From an uncultured Clostridia bacterium (GTDB taxonomy: Bacteria; Bacillota; Clostridia; Christensenellales; Pumilibacteraceae), in assembly GCA_934270565.1 (NCBI GenBank), contig CAKQPR010000001.1, forward strand, positions 213,498 through 277,497: a stretch of DNA of 64,000 nucleotides, written 5' to 3'. The translations under genes and the position numbers were made by a program. The notes beneath the pieces were generated by a model. It did no database searches, had not been told where the DNA came from, and worked only from the letters and a program-made list of their open reading frames with translations. Below, one piece after another: positions 34,856 through 41,977 of this stretch (its first letter is position 1; each line of letters starts with the position of its first letter).

Positions 34856-36370
34856 TTAATTCTTTTCGCCGATGTTATACATCTTCATCAGATCGTCGAA
34901 CTCGCTGCTCTTTTGTACGTCGTCGATCGAACCGAGGTCGATCGCGCCCGTTCCGAATTCGATATTGTCCGCGTTGGAAACGACGTTGACGTCCTCGCTG
35001 AGCTTGACGCTGTCGTTGTTTTTGCCGATCTGATTTGCGATATCAACGCTCATGCCCTTGAGGTCGAGCTTGCCGCCCATAGTCTGATCGACGGCTTTCG
35101 ACGACATTTCTCTTTCCTTGAGCGAAAGCATTTTCTGAATCATCGAAAGGTTGTTGTTGAGCTGGATAAGCTCCTGATTGAGGTTGTTGAGTTGGAAGTT
35201 GCTGCTGTCGATACGCGACTTTGCGGCGCGGATTTCGGGTTCGAGCACCTTCGCCTTTACGGGCGGCAAAGTCTGATAGTCGCGGAGGAGCTTTTCCATC
35301 TTCTTGTCGAGCGCGGCGCGTTCGGATTTAAGGTCGGCGAGGCGGTCCTCTTTATCCTCGATCTGGCGGGTAAGAAGGTTTACCGTGCCGTTGAGCTGGT
35401 TGGTCGAATACTTGGAAAGCTCGCCCTCGTCCTGCTTTGCGAACGGATTGAAACTTGCGGGCGCGGCGGTAGCCCCGAACGACGGAGCGGCAGCGCCGAA
35501 CGACGGTGCGGCGGGTGCTCCGAACGAAGCGTTTGCCGCTCCTACCCCGGGGACGGCGAGACTGTCGGGAAGCGAGCCGGTGTTGAAGGTCGCGTTCTGC
35601 ATGCCAACGCTCATGGCGTCGGCGATGTCCTGCTGATTCTGATTGATCGCGCCCGAAACCGCGGAAATGGTGTTCGTTCCGGTGAGCACGTCGTTACCTT
35701 CCTGCGCGATCGTCGCGGCGATTTCGGCGTACTGCTTCATAACGACGGTGAATTCCTCGTCGCTGAATTTTCTCGAAGCCATTCTCGCCTTCTGCTCGTC
35801 GGTGAGCTCCTTTGCGAGGCGGGCGATGTTTTCCCTGTTCTGATTGTTGCTTATCGCTGTAAGGTTCTGCTGAGCGATCTGGTACTTCTGATAGACGAAG
35901 TTGAGCTTGGATCTTGCCGCGAGATCGCCCGCGTCCGAACGCGCTTTGAGCTCGTTATATTCGTTTGCGGCGTTCTTGATCTTGTCTTGCGCTTCGTTAA
36001 GGAGAATATCCATAAGCTGCTCGTCCGAAAGCACGGGATCTTTGCCCTTTTTGCCGCCGCCGACCGAAACGGACGAAACGCGCGACGTAACCTTGTCGCG
36101 GGCGTTTGCGATATAAGTCCTTGCCTGCGAGGTGTTGCCCGCGGACAAAAGCCCGTTTGCCTTGGCAAGGCTCGCGATGATCTGTTCGTCGATTTTCTCG
36201 AGCTCTTTATTGTCGCTCGCCGCCTGATTCATAAGGCTGTTTTTCATCGAATTGAGCTCGTTTATAAAGCCCGAAGAGGCGGGCGAATTCATAATGCGAT
36301 CGATGAGCCCGATTATTTCCTGTCTGTTCTTCTCGTTGACTTTCTTGTAATTCTTAAACGGATTAAACAT
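34856..36370 (-). CDS. Coiled-coil protein with FG-like linker (504 aa)
   Basis: I do not recognise a family. Residues 1-255 are almost fully helical (KNYKKVNEKNRQEIIGLIDR at the start) with no membrane segment. Residues about 255-320 form a low-complexity linker rich in Ala, Pro, Gly and repeated SFG (ASFGAPAAPSFG, AAPSFGATAAP). 325-425 is a coiled coil (NLLTRQIEDKEDRLADLKSE, NLNQELIQLNNN). The tail is acidic and ends EFDDLMKMYNIGEKN, like the ends of the two small helical proteins of the same operon. ATG at 36370 was chosen for GAGGTGG eight nt upstream. Between the SPFH gene (13 nt) and the AAA-FtsK gene (11 nt), it may be the adaptor or third polymer subunit (inference). Confidence 0.6.
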   Translation of the reverse strand: MFNPFKNYKKVNEKNRQEIIGLIDRIMNSPASSGFINELNSMKNSLMNQAASDNKELEKIDEQIIASLAKANGLLSAGNTSQARTYIANARDKVTSRVSSVSVGGGKKGKDPVLSDEQLMDILLNEAQDKIKNAANEYNELKARSDAGDLAARSKLNFVYQKYQIAQQNLTAISNNQNRENIARLAKELTDEQKARMASRKFSDEEFTVVMKQYAEIAATIAQEGNDVLTGTNTISAVSGAINQNQQDIADAMSVGMQNATFNTGSLPDSLAVPGVGAANASFGAPAAPSFGAAAPSFGATAAPASFNPFAKQDEGELSKYSTNQLNGTVNLLTRQIEDKEDRLADLKSERAALDKKMEKLLRDYQTLPPVKAKVLEPEIRAAKSRIDSSNFQLNNLNQELIQLNNNLSMIQKMLSLKEREMSSKAVDQTMGGKLDLKGMSVDIANQIGKNNDSVKLSEDVNVVSNADNIEFGTGAIDLGSIDDVQKSSEFDDLMKMYNIGEKN

Positions 36371-36383
36371 AATTCCCACCTCG

Positions 36384-37220
36384 TTACTTTATTTTGTTGC
36401 CGCACTTCTCGCAAAAAGCTACGCCCGTTCTGTTCTTGTGTCCGCAAACCGAGCAATAAACGCCTTCGTTGTCGGTCGCGGGTTTCTTCTCGCTTCTCAT
36501 TTTGGACAGGCGTTCGAGCACGTCGAGCTCTCTTTCCTGCTCTTCCTGCTCTTCGCGCTGAGCCTTTTTCTTCTGTCTGTCCGCTTCCTTCTTCTCGAAG
36601 TAAGCCTTTCTCGCCTTTTCGTACTCGGGGCTGAAACAGATACTGTTGATCGAGAAATCCTCGATGCCGAGCCCCGCGTCGCGGACGGCGGGTTCGAGGT
36701 ACGCTTTGAGCTGATCGCCGAGCGTGTAAATCTGATTTTCGGCGTCTCTTCCGAAGCGGTTTACCGTTTCGCGGAGCGCGAGCGTCATCGCTTTTACGAG
36801 CGACGTTCTGAAAAACTCCTCCACCGCTTCCGACCCGACTTCGGTTTCGCGCGGGAAGTTATCCACGAACCGCATGGCGTTGATCACCTTTACGGTCATG
36901 ACGGCGTTCATTCCGACCGAGCCTTCCATATTGATTTCGTAATCGGTAAACGTGACGTCCGAGCACCCGCAACGCACGGTGTGCTTGTCGGCGATATCCA
37001 CCGCGACGAGTCTTATTTCGCCCTCTTTGGTATTCACGACGGTTTTCGCCGCGGACGAATAAAGCGAATCGGTCTTTACGCCGTCAACGAAACGCACGCA
37101 CTGAATACCGTTTTCGATTTTGATTTCCTGTTTTTTCTCCGCGCCCGTAAGATCGACGTTCCACGCGAAAAGTCCGTCGCGCTTTGCTACCTTAATGATT
37201 TTCGAACTCCCGAATAACAT
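36384..37220 (-). CDS. SPFH/band-7 protein with C-terminal zinc ribbon
   Basis: A 278-aa protein. The SPFH-type beta domain (about 1-180: KIIKVAKRDGLFAWNVDL, AVMTVKVINAMRFVDNFPRE, IYTLGDQLKAYLEPAVRDAGLGIEDFSI) is followed by a charged helix (200-245, Lys/Glu/Gln-rich) and a zinc ribbon with four Cys (CSVCG..CEKCG) at 254-276. This is the YdjI type. In Bacillus, YdjI works with YdjG/H to bring PspA, a bacterial ESCRT-III relative, to the membrane (established knowledge). SPFH proteins form large membrane-attached rings or cages. In this operon it is the most likely membrane platform for the ESCRT-III-like proteins encoded upstream. AAGGAG gives the ribosome site. Confidence 0.82.
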   Translation of the reverse strand: MLFGSSKIIKVAKRDGLFAWNVDLTGAEKKQEIKIENGIQCVRFVDGVKTDSLYSSAAKTVVNTKEGEIRLVAVDIADKHTVRCGCSDVTFTDYEINMEGSVGMNAVMTVKVINAMRFVDNFPRETEVGSEAVEEFFRTSLVKAMTLALRETVNRFGRDAENQIYTLGDQLKAYLEPAVRDAGLGIEDFSINSICFSPEYEKARKAYFEKKEADRQKKKAQREEQEEQERELDVLERLSKMRSEKKPATDNEGVYCSVCGHKNRTGVAFCEKCGNKIK

Positions 37221-37242
37221 ATATTTTTTCTCCTTGATTGAT

Positions 37243-38190
37243 TTATCTGTTTGAAATGCTGTTGAGTACTTCCACGACGCATTTTGCGGGCACGCAAAGC
37301 GACAAACCGCCCTCGCCGCCCTTGAGCGTATACGTCGTTACTCCCGTGACCCTGTTGTTCATATCGAGCAGTCCGCCGCCCGAGTTGCCGCTGTTGATGC
37401 TCATATCCGACTGAACGACGTAAGGAAGCTTGCGGTAGCTCGTAACGCAATGCGGGTTGGAAGCGATGCCGTGACAGATGCTCAGTCCGAGCCCCATCGG
37501 CGCGCCTATCGTGTAAAGCTGTTCGCCGAATTCGACGTCGCCGGTCCTCAGTTTGAGGTGCTCCGTCCGCTCCATCTTGTCGCGCATAAGCCCTTTGAAA
37601 CGGTATACGGCAAGGTCGTAATCGGGGCAGACGATAAGTTTTTCGACCGAATAGACTTTGCGGTCTACGGACGGCTCGAAGGCTACTGCCACGTCGTCCG
37701 GACCGTCGCATACGACGTGCTCGTTGGTGACTATGTAACCGCCGTCGAGTATGAAGCCCGATCCCGTGGAAATCGAGTTCGGCTCGTCGCACGGAGCGGC
37801 TACCTTGACGACGTGCGGGAGCGCTTTTTGTATAAGCCCCGTAAAGCCGCCGTCCGATTTCGTGATTTCGATCGGGTCGTTGCGGACTTCGGTTTTTCTC
37901 ACGCGGTTCTGCATATACAGATCGATTTTCGCGCCGACGTCGCCGTGACTTGCGCCGAGGTCGCGCCACTTGTCCGCGCTCGCGCCGTCGCCGCGGCGGT
38001 CGTACTCGCCCGCGAGCTTTCTCATAGCGGGGGCAAAGCCTCTTCCCGCGAGAATTTTAAGAAGCTCGAACGCTTCTTCCTCGTCCTTTCTCACGCCTAT
38101 GCCGTTGAGCTTGCACATTGCGGTTTCGAACAGAACGTCGTCGTCGATGAAATCCGCGGTCTTTAAGTAAATAGATTTTTTTTCGTCCAT
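37243..38190 (-). CDS. Trypsin-like (S1C/HtrA-type) protease with Sel1-like repeats
   Basis: A 315-aa protein. Residues 15-95 form two Sel1/TPR-like helical repeats (MCKLNGIGVRKDEEEAFELL). Residues 115-315 are a trypsin fold with the full triad: H158 in TNEHVVCD, D192 in YDLAVYRF and S270 in SGNSGGG. There is no signal peptide, membrane helix or PDZ domain, so it should act in the cytoplasm, unlike normal HtrA/DegP. A protease next to an XRE regulator and a Vps4-like ATPase might process operon proteins or cleave targets on activation (inference). AAGGGAAAT precedes the ATG. Confidence 0.85.
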   Translation of the reverse strand: MDEKKSIYLKTADFIDDDVLFETAMCKLNGIGVRKDEEEAFELLKILAGRGFAPAMRKLAGEYDRRGDGASADKWRDLGASHGDVGAKIDLYMQNRVRKTEVRNDPIEITKSDGGFTGLIQKALPHVVKVAAPCDEPNSISTGSGFILDGGYIVTNEHVVCDGPDDVAVAFEPSVDRKVYSVEKLIVCPDYDLAVYRFKGLMRDKMERTEHLKLRTGDVEFGEQLYTIGAPMGLGLSICHGIASNPHCVTSYRKLPYVVQSDMSINSGNSGGGLLDMNNRVTGVTTYTLKGGEGGLSLCVPAKCVVEVLNSISNR

Positions 38191-38197
38191 ATTTCCC

Positions 38198-38479
38198 TTA
38201 CCTGTCCTCTTTTATCGTTGTGATTACGCGTTTTACGAGCGCTTCGAGATCGTCCGCGCCTCCGGACGAAATGCCCAGAACGTAATCCGCCGTTACTCCG
38301 TAAAGATTGCAGATCTTAGTCAGAATAACGCTGTCCACGTTGGACGTGCCCTTTTCGTACTTGCTGTACGTCTGCTGACTGATACCGAGCTTTTCGGCTA
38401 TTTCGTTCTGCGTGAGCCCCTCTTCGGTTCTCAATAGTTTCAGTCGCATAGCCACGCTCTGCTTTTCGTTATTTGCCAT
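38198..38479 (-). CDS. XRE-family transcriptional regulator (93 aa)
   Basis: A cro/C1-type helix-turn-helix fills residues 10-68 (LKLLRTEEGLTQNEIAEKLG, ISQQTYSKYEKGTSNVDS, VTADYVLGI). A short C-terminal helix follows (DDLEALVKRVITTIKED). The start codon touches the stop codon of the AAA gene upstream (TAA-ATG). Being inside the operon, it most likely regulates that operon, and the palindromes at 41603-41682 are the obvious candidate sites (inference). Confidence 0.9.
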   Translation of the reverse strand: MANNEKQSVAMRLKLLRTEEGLTQNEIAEKLGISQQTYSKYEKGTSNVDSVILTKICNLYGVTADYVLGISSGGADDLEALVKRVITTIKEDR

Positions 38480-39616
38480 TTATCTGTCCGCCTCCGTCGC
38501 GTTCAATCTTATTTTTATCAATCTTTCAAGCTCCTCGTCGTAGTCGAGCTTTTCGATAATGCCCGCTTTGAGCGCCGCTATCCTGCGCTTGAAGTCGTCC
38601 GCAAGGTACGCTATGTCGCGCCCCGAAAGTCCGTCCGACGCGTCGCCGAACGCCTCGAAATTTATTTCCGCCTCGCGCTCGGGTTCGAGGTCGCGGAGCT
38701 GAAGTTTAAGCAGTTTTATCCGCGTGTCCCGATCGGGAAGCGGTATGTACACGCGCCGACGGAACCGACTTAAAATCGCGTCGTCGAGAAGATCGGCGTA
38801 GTTCGTGTTCGCGATGACTAAAAATCCCTTGTTCTTCTTTACGCCGTCGAGGTTGCGAAGAAGCGACGGTACAGCCGATTCGCTCGCTTTGTCGTCGCCG
38901 CCGCGCTTTTTCGCGATTTCGTCCATTTCGTCGAAAAACACAATGACGTCGCGCTTGTTGCGCTCGGTGTAGTCGCGTATGTAAGCGAAAATCTTGTCGA
39001 TATTCTTAGCCGTTTCGCCGACGTAACAATTCACGAGCCCCGCCATATTCACGAGGAAAAACGGCTGATTTACCTCTTTCGCGACCGCCTTTGCGAACGT
39101 GGTTTTGCCCGTTCCGGCAGGTCCGTAAAGCAAGATCGCCTTGTTGTCGATGAAGTTGTAACTGTAAGCGTCGGGGTATTTGGCGGGGTTTATGACGTAT
39201 TCGGTGATCGCTTTTTTCGCCTCTTCCATTCCCATAACGCCCTCGAAACCGAATTCGATTTCGTCGGGCTCGATTAGCGTCACGAAAGTTTCGATCCCTT
39301 CGTAATCGCCGCCCGTGGTTTCGGTATAACCGCCGTAACCGCTGCCCGTGCCGCCCGAAAAGCCTCGGTCGGGGCTCATGCCCGCGGGGCGCGCGGCAAC
39401 GCGTATTCCGTCCGCGATCGCTTTGAGCCGTTCGGCGCGGGTCTTGCGTTCCTCGCGCTTCGAAGGATCGCCTACCGCGGCAAGCCCGCCGAGAAACTTC
39501 GCGCTTTCGGCGAATTTTTCCTTGGCGAGCGCGTAATTGCCCGCGTCCTTTGCCCTGAGCGCGGTTTCGAGCGCCTTTTCGTAGTTTTCGATAAAGTAAC
39601 TTTCCGAAAAATTCAT
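38480..39616 (-). CDS. Vps4/katanin-like AAA ATPase with N-terminal MIT-like domain
   Basis: A 378-aa protein. Residues 8-75 are three predicted helices with an MIT-like pattern (ALETALRAKDAGNYALAKEKF, then ERLKAIADGIRV). 78-105 is a Gly-rich linker. 120-370 is a type-I AAA domain of the meiotic (Vps4, katanin, spastin) style: GVMGMEEAKKAI, Walker A GPAGTGKTT (165-173), pore loop around Y198 (CYVGETAKNI), Walker B VIVFFDEMDEI, sensor IANTN, arginine fingers SRFRRR and RVYIPLPDRDTR. Only one AAA domain and no protease or membrane segment, so it is neither FtsH nor Cdc48. It overlaps the ESCRT-III-like gene before it by 4 bp (ATGA). Expected job: pull apart the helical polymers encoded upstream. 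The AAA clade is well supported; the MIT call is by pattern. Confidence 0.8.
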   Translation of the reverse strand: MNFSESYFIENYEKALETALRAKDAGNYALAKEKFAESAKFLGGLAAVGDPSKREERKTRAERLKAIADGIRVAARPAGMSPDRGFSGGTGSGYGGYTETTGGDYEGIETFVTLIEPDEIEFGFEGVMGMEEAKKAITEYVINPAKYPDAYSYNFIDNKAILLYGPAGTGKTTFAKAVAKEVNQPFFLVNMAGLVNCYVGETAKNIDKIFAYIRDYTERNKRDVIVFFDEMDEIAKKRGGDDKASESAVPSLLRNLDGVKKNKGFLVIANTNYADLLDDAILSRFRRRVYIPLPDRDTRIKLLKLQLRDLEPEREAEINFEAFGDASDGLSGRDIAYLADDFKRRIAALKAGIIEKLDYDEELERLIKIRLNATEADR

Positions 39617-40197
39617 TTTTCCACGCCTTTTTCGACCGCGAATTCCTTTTCGAGACTGCTGAGAATATCGTCCACTTTGCCGTCGTCCTCTTTCGCTTTC
39701 TCGCCGAGAACCGAAGCGATATCGTCGTCGGTTACGTCCGAAATGTCGTTCATTCCGTCAACAAACGTCGCGTTGTTGCTTTTGAGCACGTCTCTCAGTT
39801 CCGCCGAAGTGCGGTTTGAGAGGAAAACCGCTTTGTCGAACAGCTTCTGACTCTTCTCCGCGTCCACCTTTTCGCTTACCTTGATTACGTCCTTTATTAC
39901 CGAGTTGAGCGCCTTGGTGAAACTCTTGTTGAGGTTCTGCATTTCGCTCATTTCCTTCGCGATCGTGAAGTTAGCGAGCATATTCTGTGCCTGCGAGAGG
40001 TTGAATATCGAGTATTTAAGGAGCGCTACCATCGCGTTGTACTGCGGCATATTGCCCTTTTTGAGCTCGTTCTTCGCCTTTTCGGCGTACTCGTCGCGGC
40101 GCTTTTCGAGCGTGCGGATCTGACCGTTGAGGCGGTCGATTACTTTCTGCTGCTCGCGCTGTTTTTTCAAGTTCTTTTCAAAGCTTCTGAAATCCAT
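39613..40197 (-). CDS. ESCRT-III (Snf7)-like helical protein B (194 aa)
   Basis: All-helical, with a strongly basic first half (FEKNLKKQREQQKVIDRLNG, LEKRRDEYAEKAKNELKKGN) and an acidic second half ending VDDDIASVLGE and KVDDILSSLEKEF. That charge polarity, a long helical hairpin, the middle 'ALNSVIKDVIKVSEKVDAEK' helix and an amphipathic acidic tail are the hallmarks of ESCRT-III subunits, whose tails (MIM motifs) bind Vps4 MIT domains. Size also fits (CHMP/Snf7 proteins are about 190-240 aa). It overlaps the Vps4-like gene by 4 bp and starts 3 nt after its likely paralogue. Alternatives: a PspA-type or unrelated coiled-coil protein. The fold is inferred and not shown by alignment. Confidence 0.55.
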   Translation of the reverse strand: MDFRSFEKNLKKQREQQKVIDRLNGQIRTLEKRRDEYAEKAKNELKKGNMPQYNAMVALLKYSIFNLSQAQNMLANFTIAKEMSEMQNLNKSFTKALNSVIKDVIKVSEKVDAEKSQKLFDKAVFLSNRTSAELRDVLKSNNATFVDGMNDISDVTDDDIASVLGEKAKEDDGKVDDILSSLEKEFAVEKGVEK

Positions 40198-40200
40198 ATC

Positions 40201-40746
40201 TTAATACCTGTTCCCGTATCTGCTTGCGCCCGCGTCGAGGTTTTCGAGCATTCCGTCGATTTCCTCGTCGAATTCGGTGCTGTCGTTAGTGCCGGACGAA
40301 ATAGCCATAGCGTAATCGCCTTCCTGCAAAAAGTCGTCCATTCTCTCGTTCTGCTTGCCGAGGTTGAAAAGCGACTTGACGTATTTCTTCTTGCTCTTCT
40401 TGACGGTGCTCTTGGTGACGTTTCCGTCGATTTCGTCCGCCATCGTTCCCACGCACTCGAGGAAAGCCTGCTGAAGGTTCGATAGGTCGCGCGACTGAAC
40501 GGCAAGATCGAGCTGCATCTGCATTCCGAGCACCCTCTTTTCGTGCGCGAGGCAGTTGCGGAGAAGTCCTCTCGCCTGCTGTTCCTGCGCTTTGAGCCCG
40601 TTCCGTCTCGCCTCGCTCATTTTGCCGAGCAGGTACGATTTCTGCTTGCCGAGCTTGACGAGCTGGATCTGAAACGAATTCAGCGTGTCGTTGATTTTCT
40701 GCTGTCTTTCCGCCGCGATCTGCTCGGGAGTTTTCTTGACTTTCAT
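40201..40746 (-). CDS. ESCRT-III (Snf7)-like helical protein A (181 aa)
   Basis: All-helical: a basic N-terminal long hairpin (LNSFQIQLVKLGKQKSYLLG, ARGLLRNCLAHEKRVLGMQ), a Lys-rich patch (STVKKSKKKYVKS) near residue 115, and an acidic end EFDEEIDGMLENLDAG that strongly recalls the Snf7 tail pattern FDEDEL..LEEL. Same size class and polarity as protein B, with low direct similarity, as between different CHMP proteins. GGAGTGAGG gives the ribosome site, and the gene lies 10 nt after the zinc-ribbon LRR gene. Expected to polymerise on membranes with protein B, by analogy only. Confidence 0.55.
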   Translation of the reverse strand: MKVKKTPEQIAAERQQKINDTLNSFQIQLVKLGKQKSYLLGKMSEARRNGLKAQEQQARGLLRNCLAHEKRVLGMQMQLDLAVQSRDLSNLQQAFLECVGTMADEIDGNVTKSTVKKSKKKYVKSLFNLGKQNERMDDFLQEGDYAMAISSGTNDSTEFDEEIDGMLENLDAGASRYGNRY

Positions 40747-40756
40747 TCTTTATACC

Positions 40757-41542
40757 TCACTCCTTGTAATTCCATACTACTTTTACGTTTTTGCCGAACG
40801 CCTTGGGGTTGAACCACTTGGGCGTAAGCAAGCCTTTTTTAGCCGCTATGTACACCGTGAGCGCGCCGCACCCCGCGAACGCGTTGTCTTTGAGCGTCAC
40901 CGTGCCGCCGAGAACGACTTTTTCGAGGCTCTCGCAACCGTTGAACGCGTATTCGTCCGCGCGTATACCGTCGCGGAGTTCGACCTCCGAAAGCTTTTCG
41001 AGTCCTTCGAAAGCGCTCTTTCCGATCGTCGCTTTGCACCCCGCGGCAAAGGAAAGTTTCGTTACGCCCGTGCAGTTCGCGAACGCTTCCTCGCCTATAA
41101 GTCCGACGCTCGCGGGGATATTTATTCTGCTTAAACTCCGGCAACCCACGAACGCCCTCTCGCCTATGGTTTCGAGACCTTCCGAAAAGTCGATTTCTTT
41201 AAGCCCCGCGCAGCTTGCGAAAGCGTCGTTGCCCACGCTTTTAAGCGAGGACGGACACACGACGTATTCGATGTTTCCGTTGCGAGCGAAGCTTCGGTCG
41301 GAAACGGAAAAAACGTCGTTGGGGATAAGAACCTTACCGCCTACGCCGTTGTACTTTTTTATAGTCTGATTCGATATTTCGAACTCCGCTTTTCTGCGTG
41401 AGTAATAGAGTTTGTATAAGTCCTCGTCGAGCTCCGCGAGAAGGTAACTTTTCCCGCAGAACGGACAACGAATTTCTTTGAAAACGTCCTCTTCGGGGAC
41501 GCTGATCGCCGAGCCGCATTTGCATTTTACCTGAAATTCCAT
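40757..41542 (-). CDS. Zinc-ribbon plus LRR_5 protein (261 aa), first gene of the operon
   Basis: Residues 5-33 are a zinc ribbon (CKCG..CPFCG). 36-85 is a linker with SRRKAEFEISNQTIKKYNG. 86-235 holds about six LRR_5 repeats (SLKSVGNDAFASCAGLKEI, SLSRINIPASVGLIGEEAF). There is no signal peptide, so unlike the three LRR lipoproteins it is cytoplasmic. A zinc ribbon joined to LRRs suggests a binding platform. Zinc ribbons also occur in the SPFH protein of this operon and in Bacillus YdjG. GGGAGCGAAT precedes the ATG, and a 214-nt structured leader precedes the gene. Confidence 0.8.
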   Translation of the reverse strand: MEFQVKCKCGSAISVPEEDVFKEIRCPFCGKSYLLAELDEDLYKLYYSRRKAEFEISNQTIKKYNGVGGKVLIPNDVFSVSDRSFARNGNIEYVVCPSSLKSVGNDAFASCAGLKEIDFSEGLETIGERAFVGCRSLSRINIPASVGLIGEEAFANCTGVTKLSFAAGCKATIGKSAFEGLEKLSEVELRDGIRADEYAFNGCESLEKVVLGGTVTLKDNAFAGCGALTVYIAAKKGLLTPKWFNPKAFGKNVKVVWNYKE

Positions 41543-41602
41543 ATTCGCTCCCGACGCGGGACCAAGGAACTTCGGCAGAATTATTTTCGAGTAATTAAGA
41601 GT

Positions 41603-41682
41603 GTTTGTCTTTACTTTAGTAAAGACAAACAGGGTATACCCTGTTTGTCTTTACTTTAGTAAAGACAAACAGGGTATACCCT
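41603..41682 (-). promoter_or_regulatory. Two 40-bp palindromic direct repeats in the operon leader
   Basis: Units 41603-41642 and 41643-41682 are identical. Each holds a perfect 13-bp inverted repeat (GTTTGTCTTTACT..AGTAAAGACAAAC) and the perfect 12-bp palindrome AGGGTATACCCT. They lie downstream of the promoter, so they are transcribed. They could be operator sites for the operon's XRE protein, or an RNA switch. A further hairpin (CGGCGTC/GACGCCG) lies at 41719-41737. Confidence 0.85.
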
Positions 41683-41762
41683 GTTCACGCGTTTATTCAT
41701 TTTACCGCGTTATTTTTACGGCGTCTTGCGGACGCCGATATCGTAGCTCGGCTTACTCAATC

Positions 41763-41791
41763 ATTATATATCATACGCGCGCGAATGTCAA
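41763..41791 (-). promoter_or_regulatory. Sigma-A promoter of the 14-gene operon
   Basis: TTGACA (41786-41791), 17-bp spacer, TATAAT (41763-41768): a full consensus match. Transcription would start near 41756. Confidence 0.9.
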
Positions 41792-41930
41792 CGATTTTAC
41801 AACTTTTTTTAAGTTTTTACTATAATTTGTAAAATTTTTTTCGGCGAATTCGGGGTCGGACGGCAGATTTTGCCCGAATTCCGCGCCGAAAGCGGCAATC
41901 GGCGGAACGAAAACCGCGTTTTACATACGG

Positions 41931-41960
41931 AAAAAGGCTTTCCGTAACGGAAAGCCTTCG
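41931..41960 (-). terminator. Intrinsic terminator of the ABC exporter operon
   Basis: On the minus strand AAGGCTTTCC-GTTA-CGGAAAGCCTTTTT forms a 10-bp stem ending in a T tract, 17 nt after the 42-aa peptide gene. Positions 41792-41930 are AT-rich with no gene seen. Confidence 0.85.
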
Positions 41961-41977
41961 GAATTGCCCTAAAAAAG

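Noticed and set aside
34856..36370. Homology of the FG-rich linker to nucleoporins
   Set aside because: Low-complexity SFG repeats arise readily, and the surrounding coiled coils do not support common descent. Kept only as a physical property.
38480..39616. FtsH or proteasome-type AAA protein
   Set aside because: No membrane helix, no HEXXH protease domain, no coiled-coil/OB N-terminus; the second half carries the Vps4/katanin-like IPLPD segment.
32127..41542. Type VII secretion system (EccA plus EccC)
   Set aside because: The AAA and FtsK types match, but there is no WXG100 protein, EccB/D/E-like membrane protein or mycosin, and the FtsK part has no membrane helices. The ESCRT-like genes fit better.
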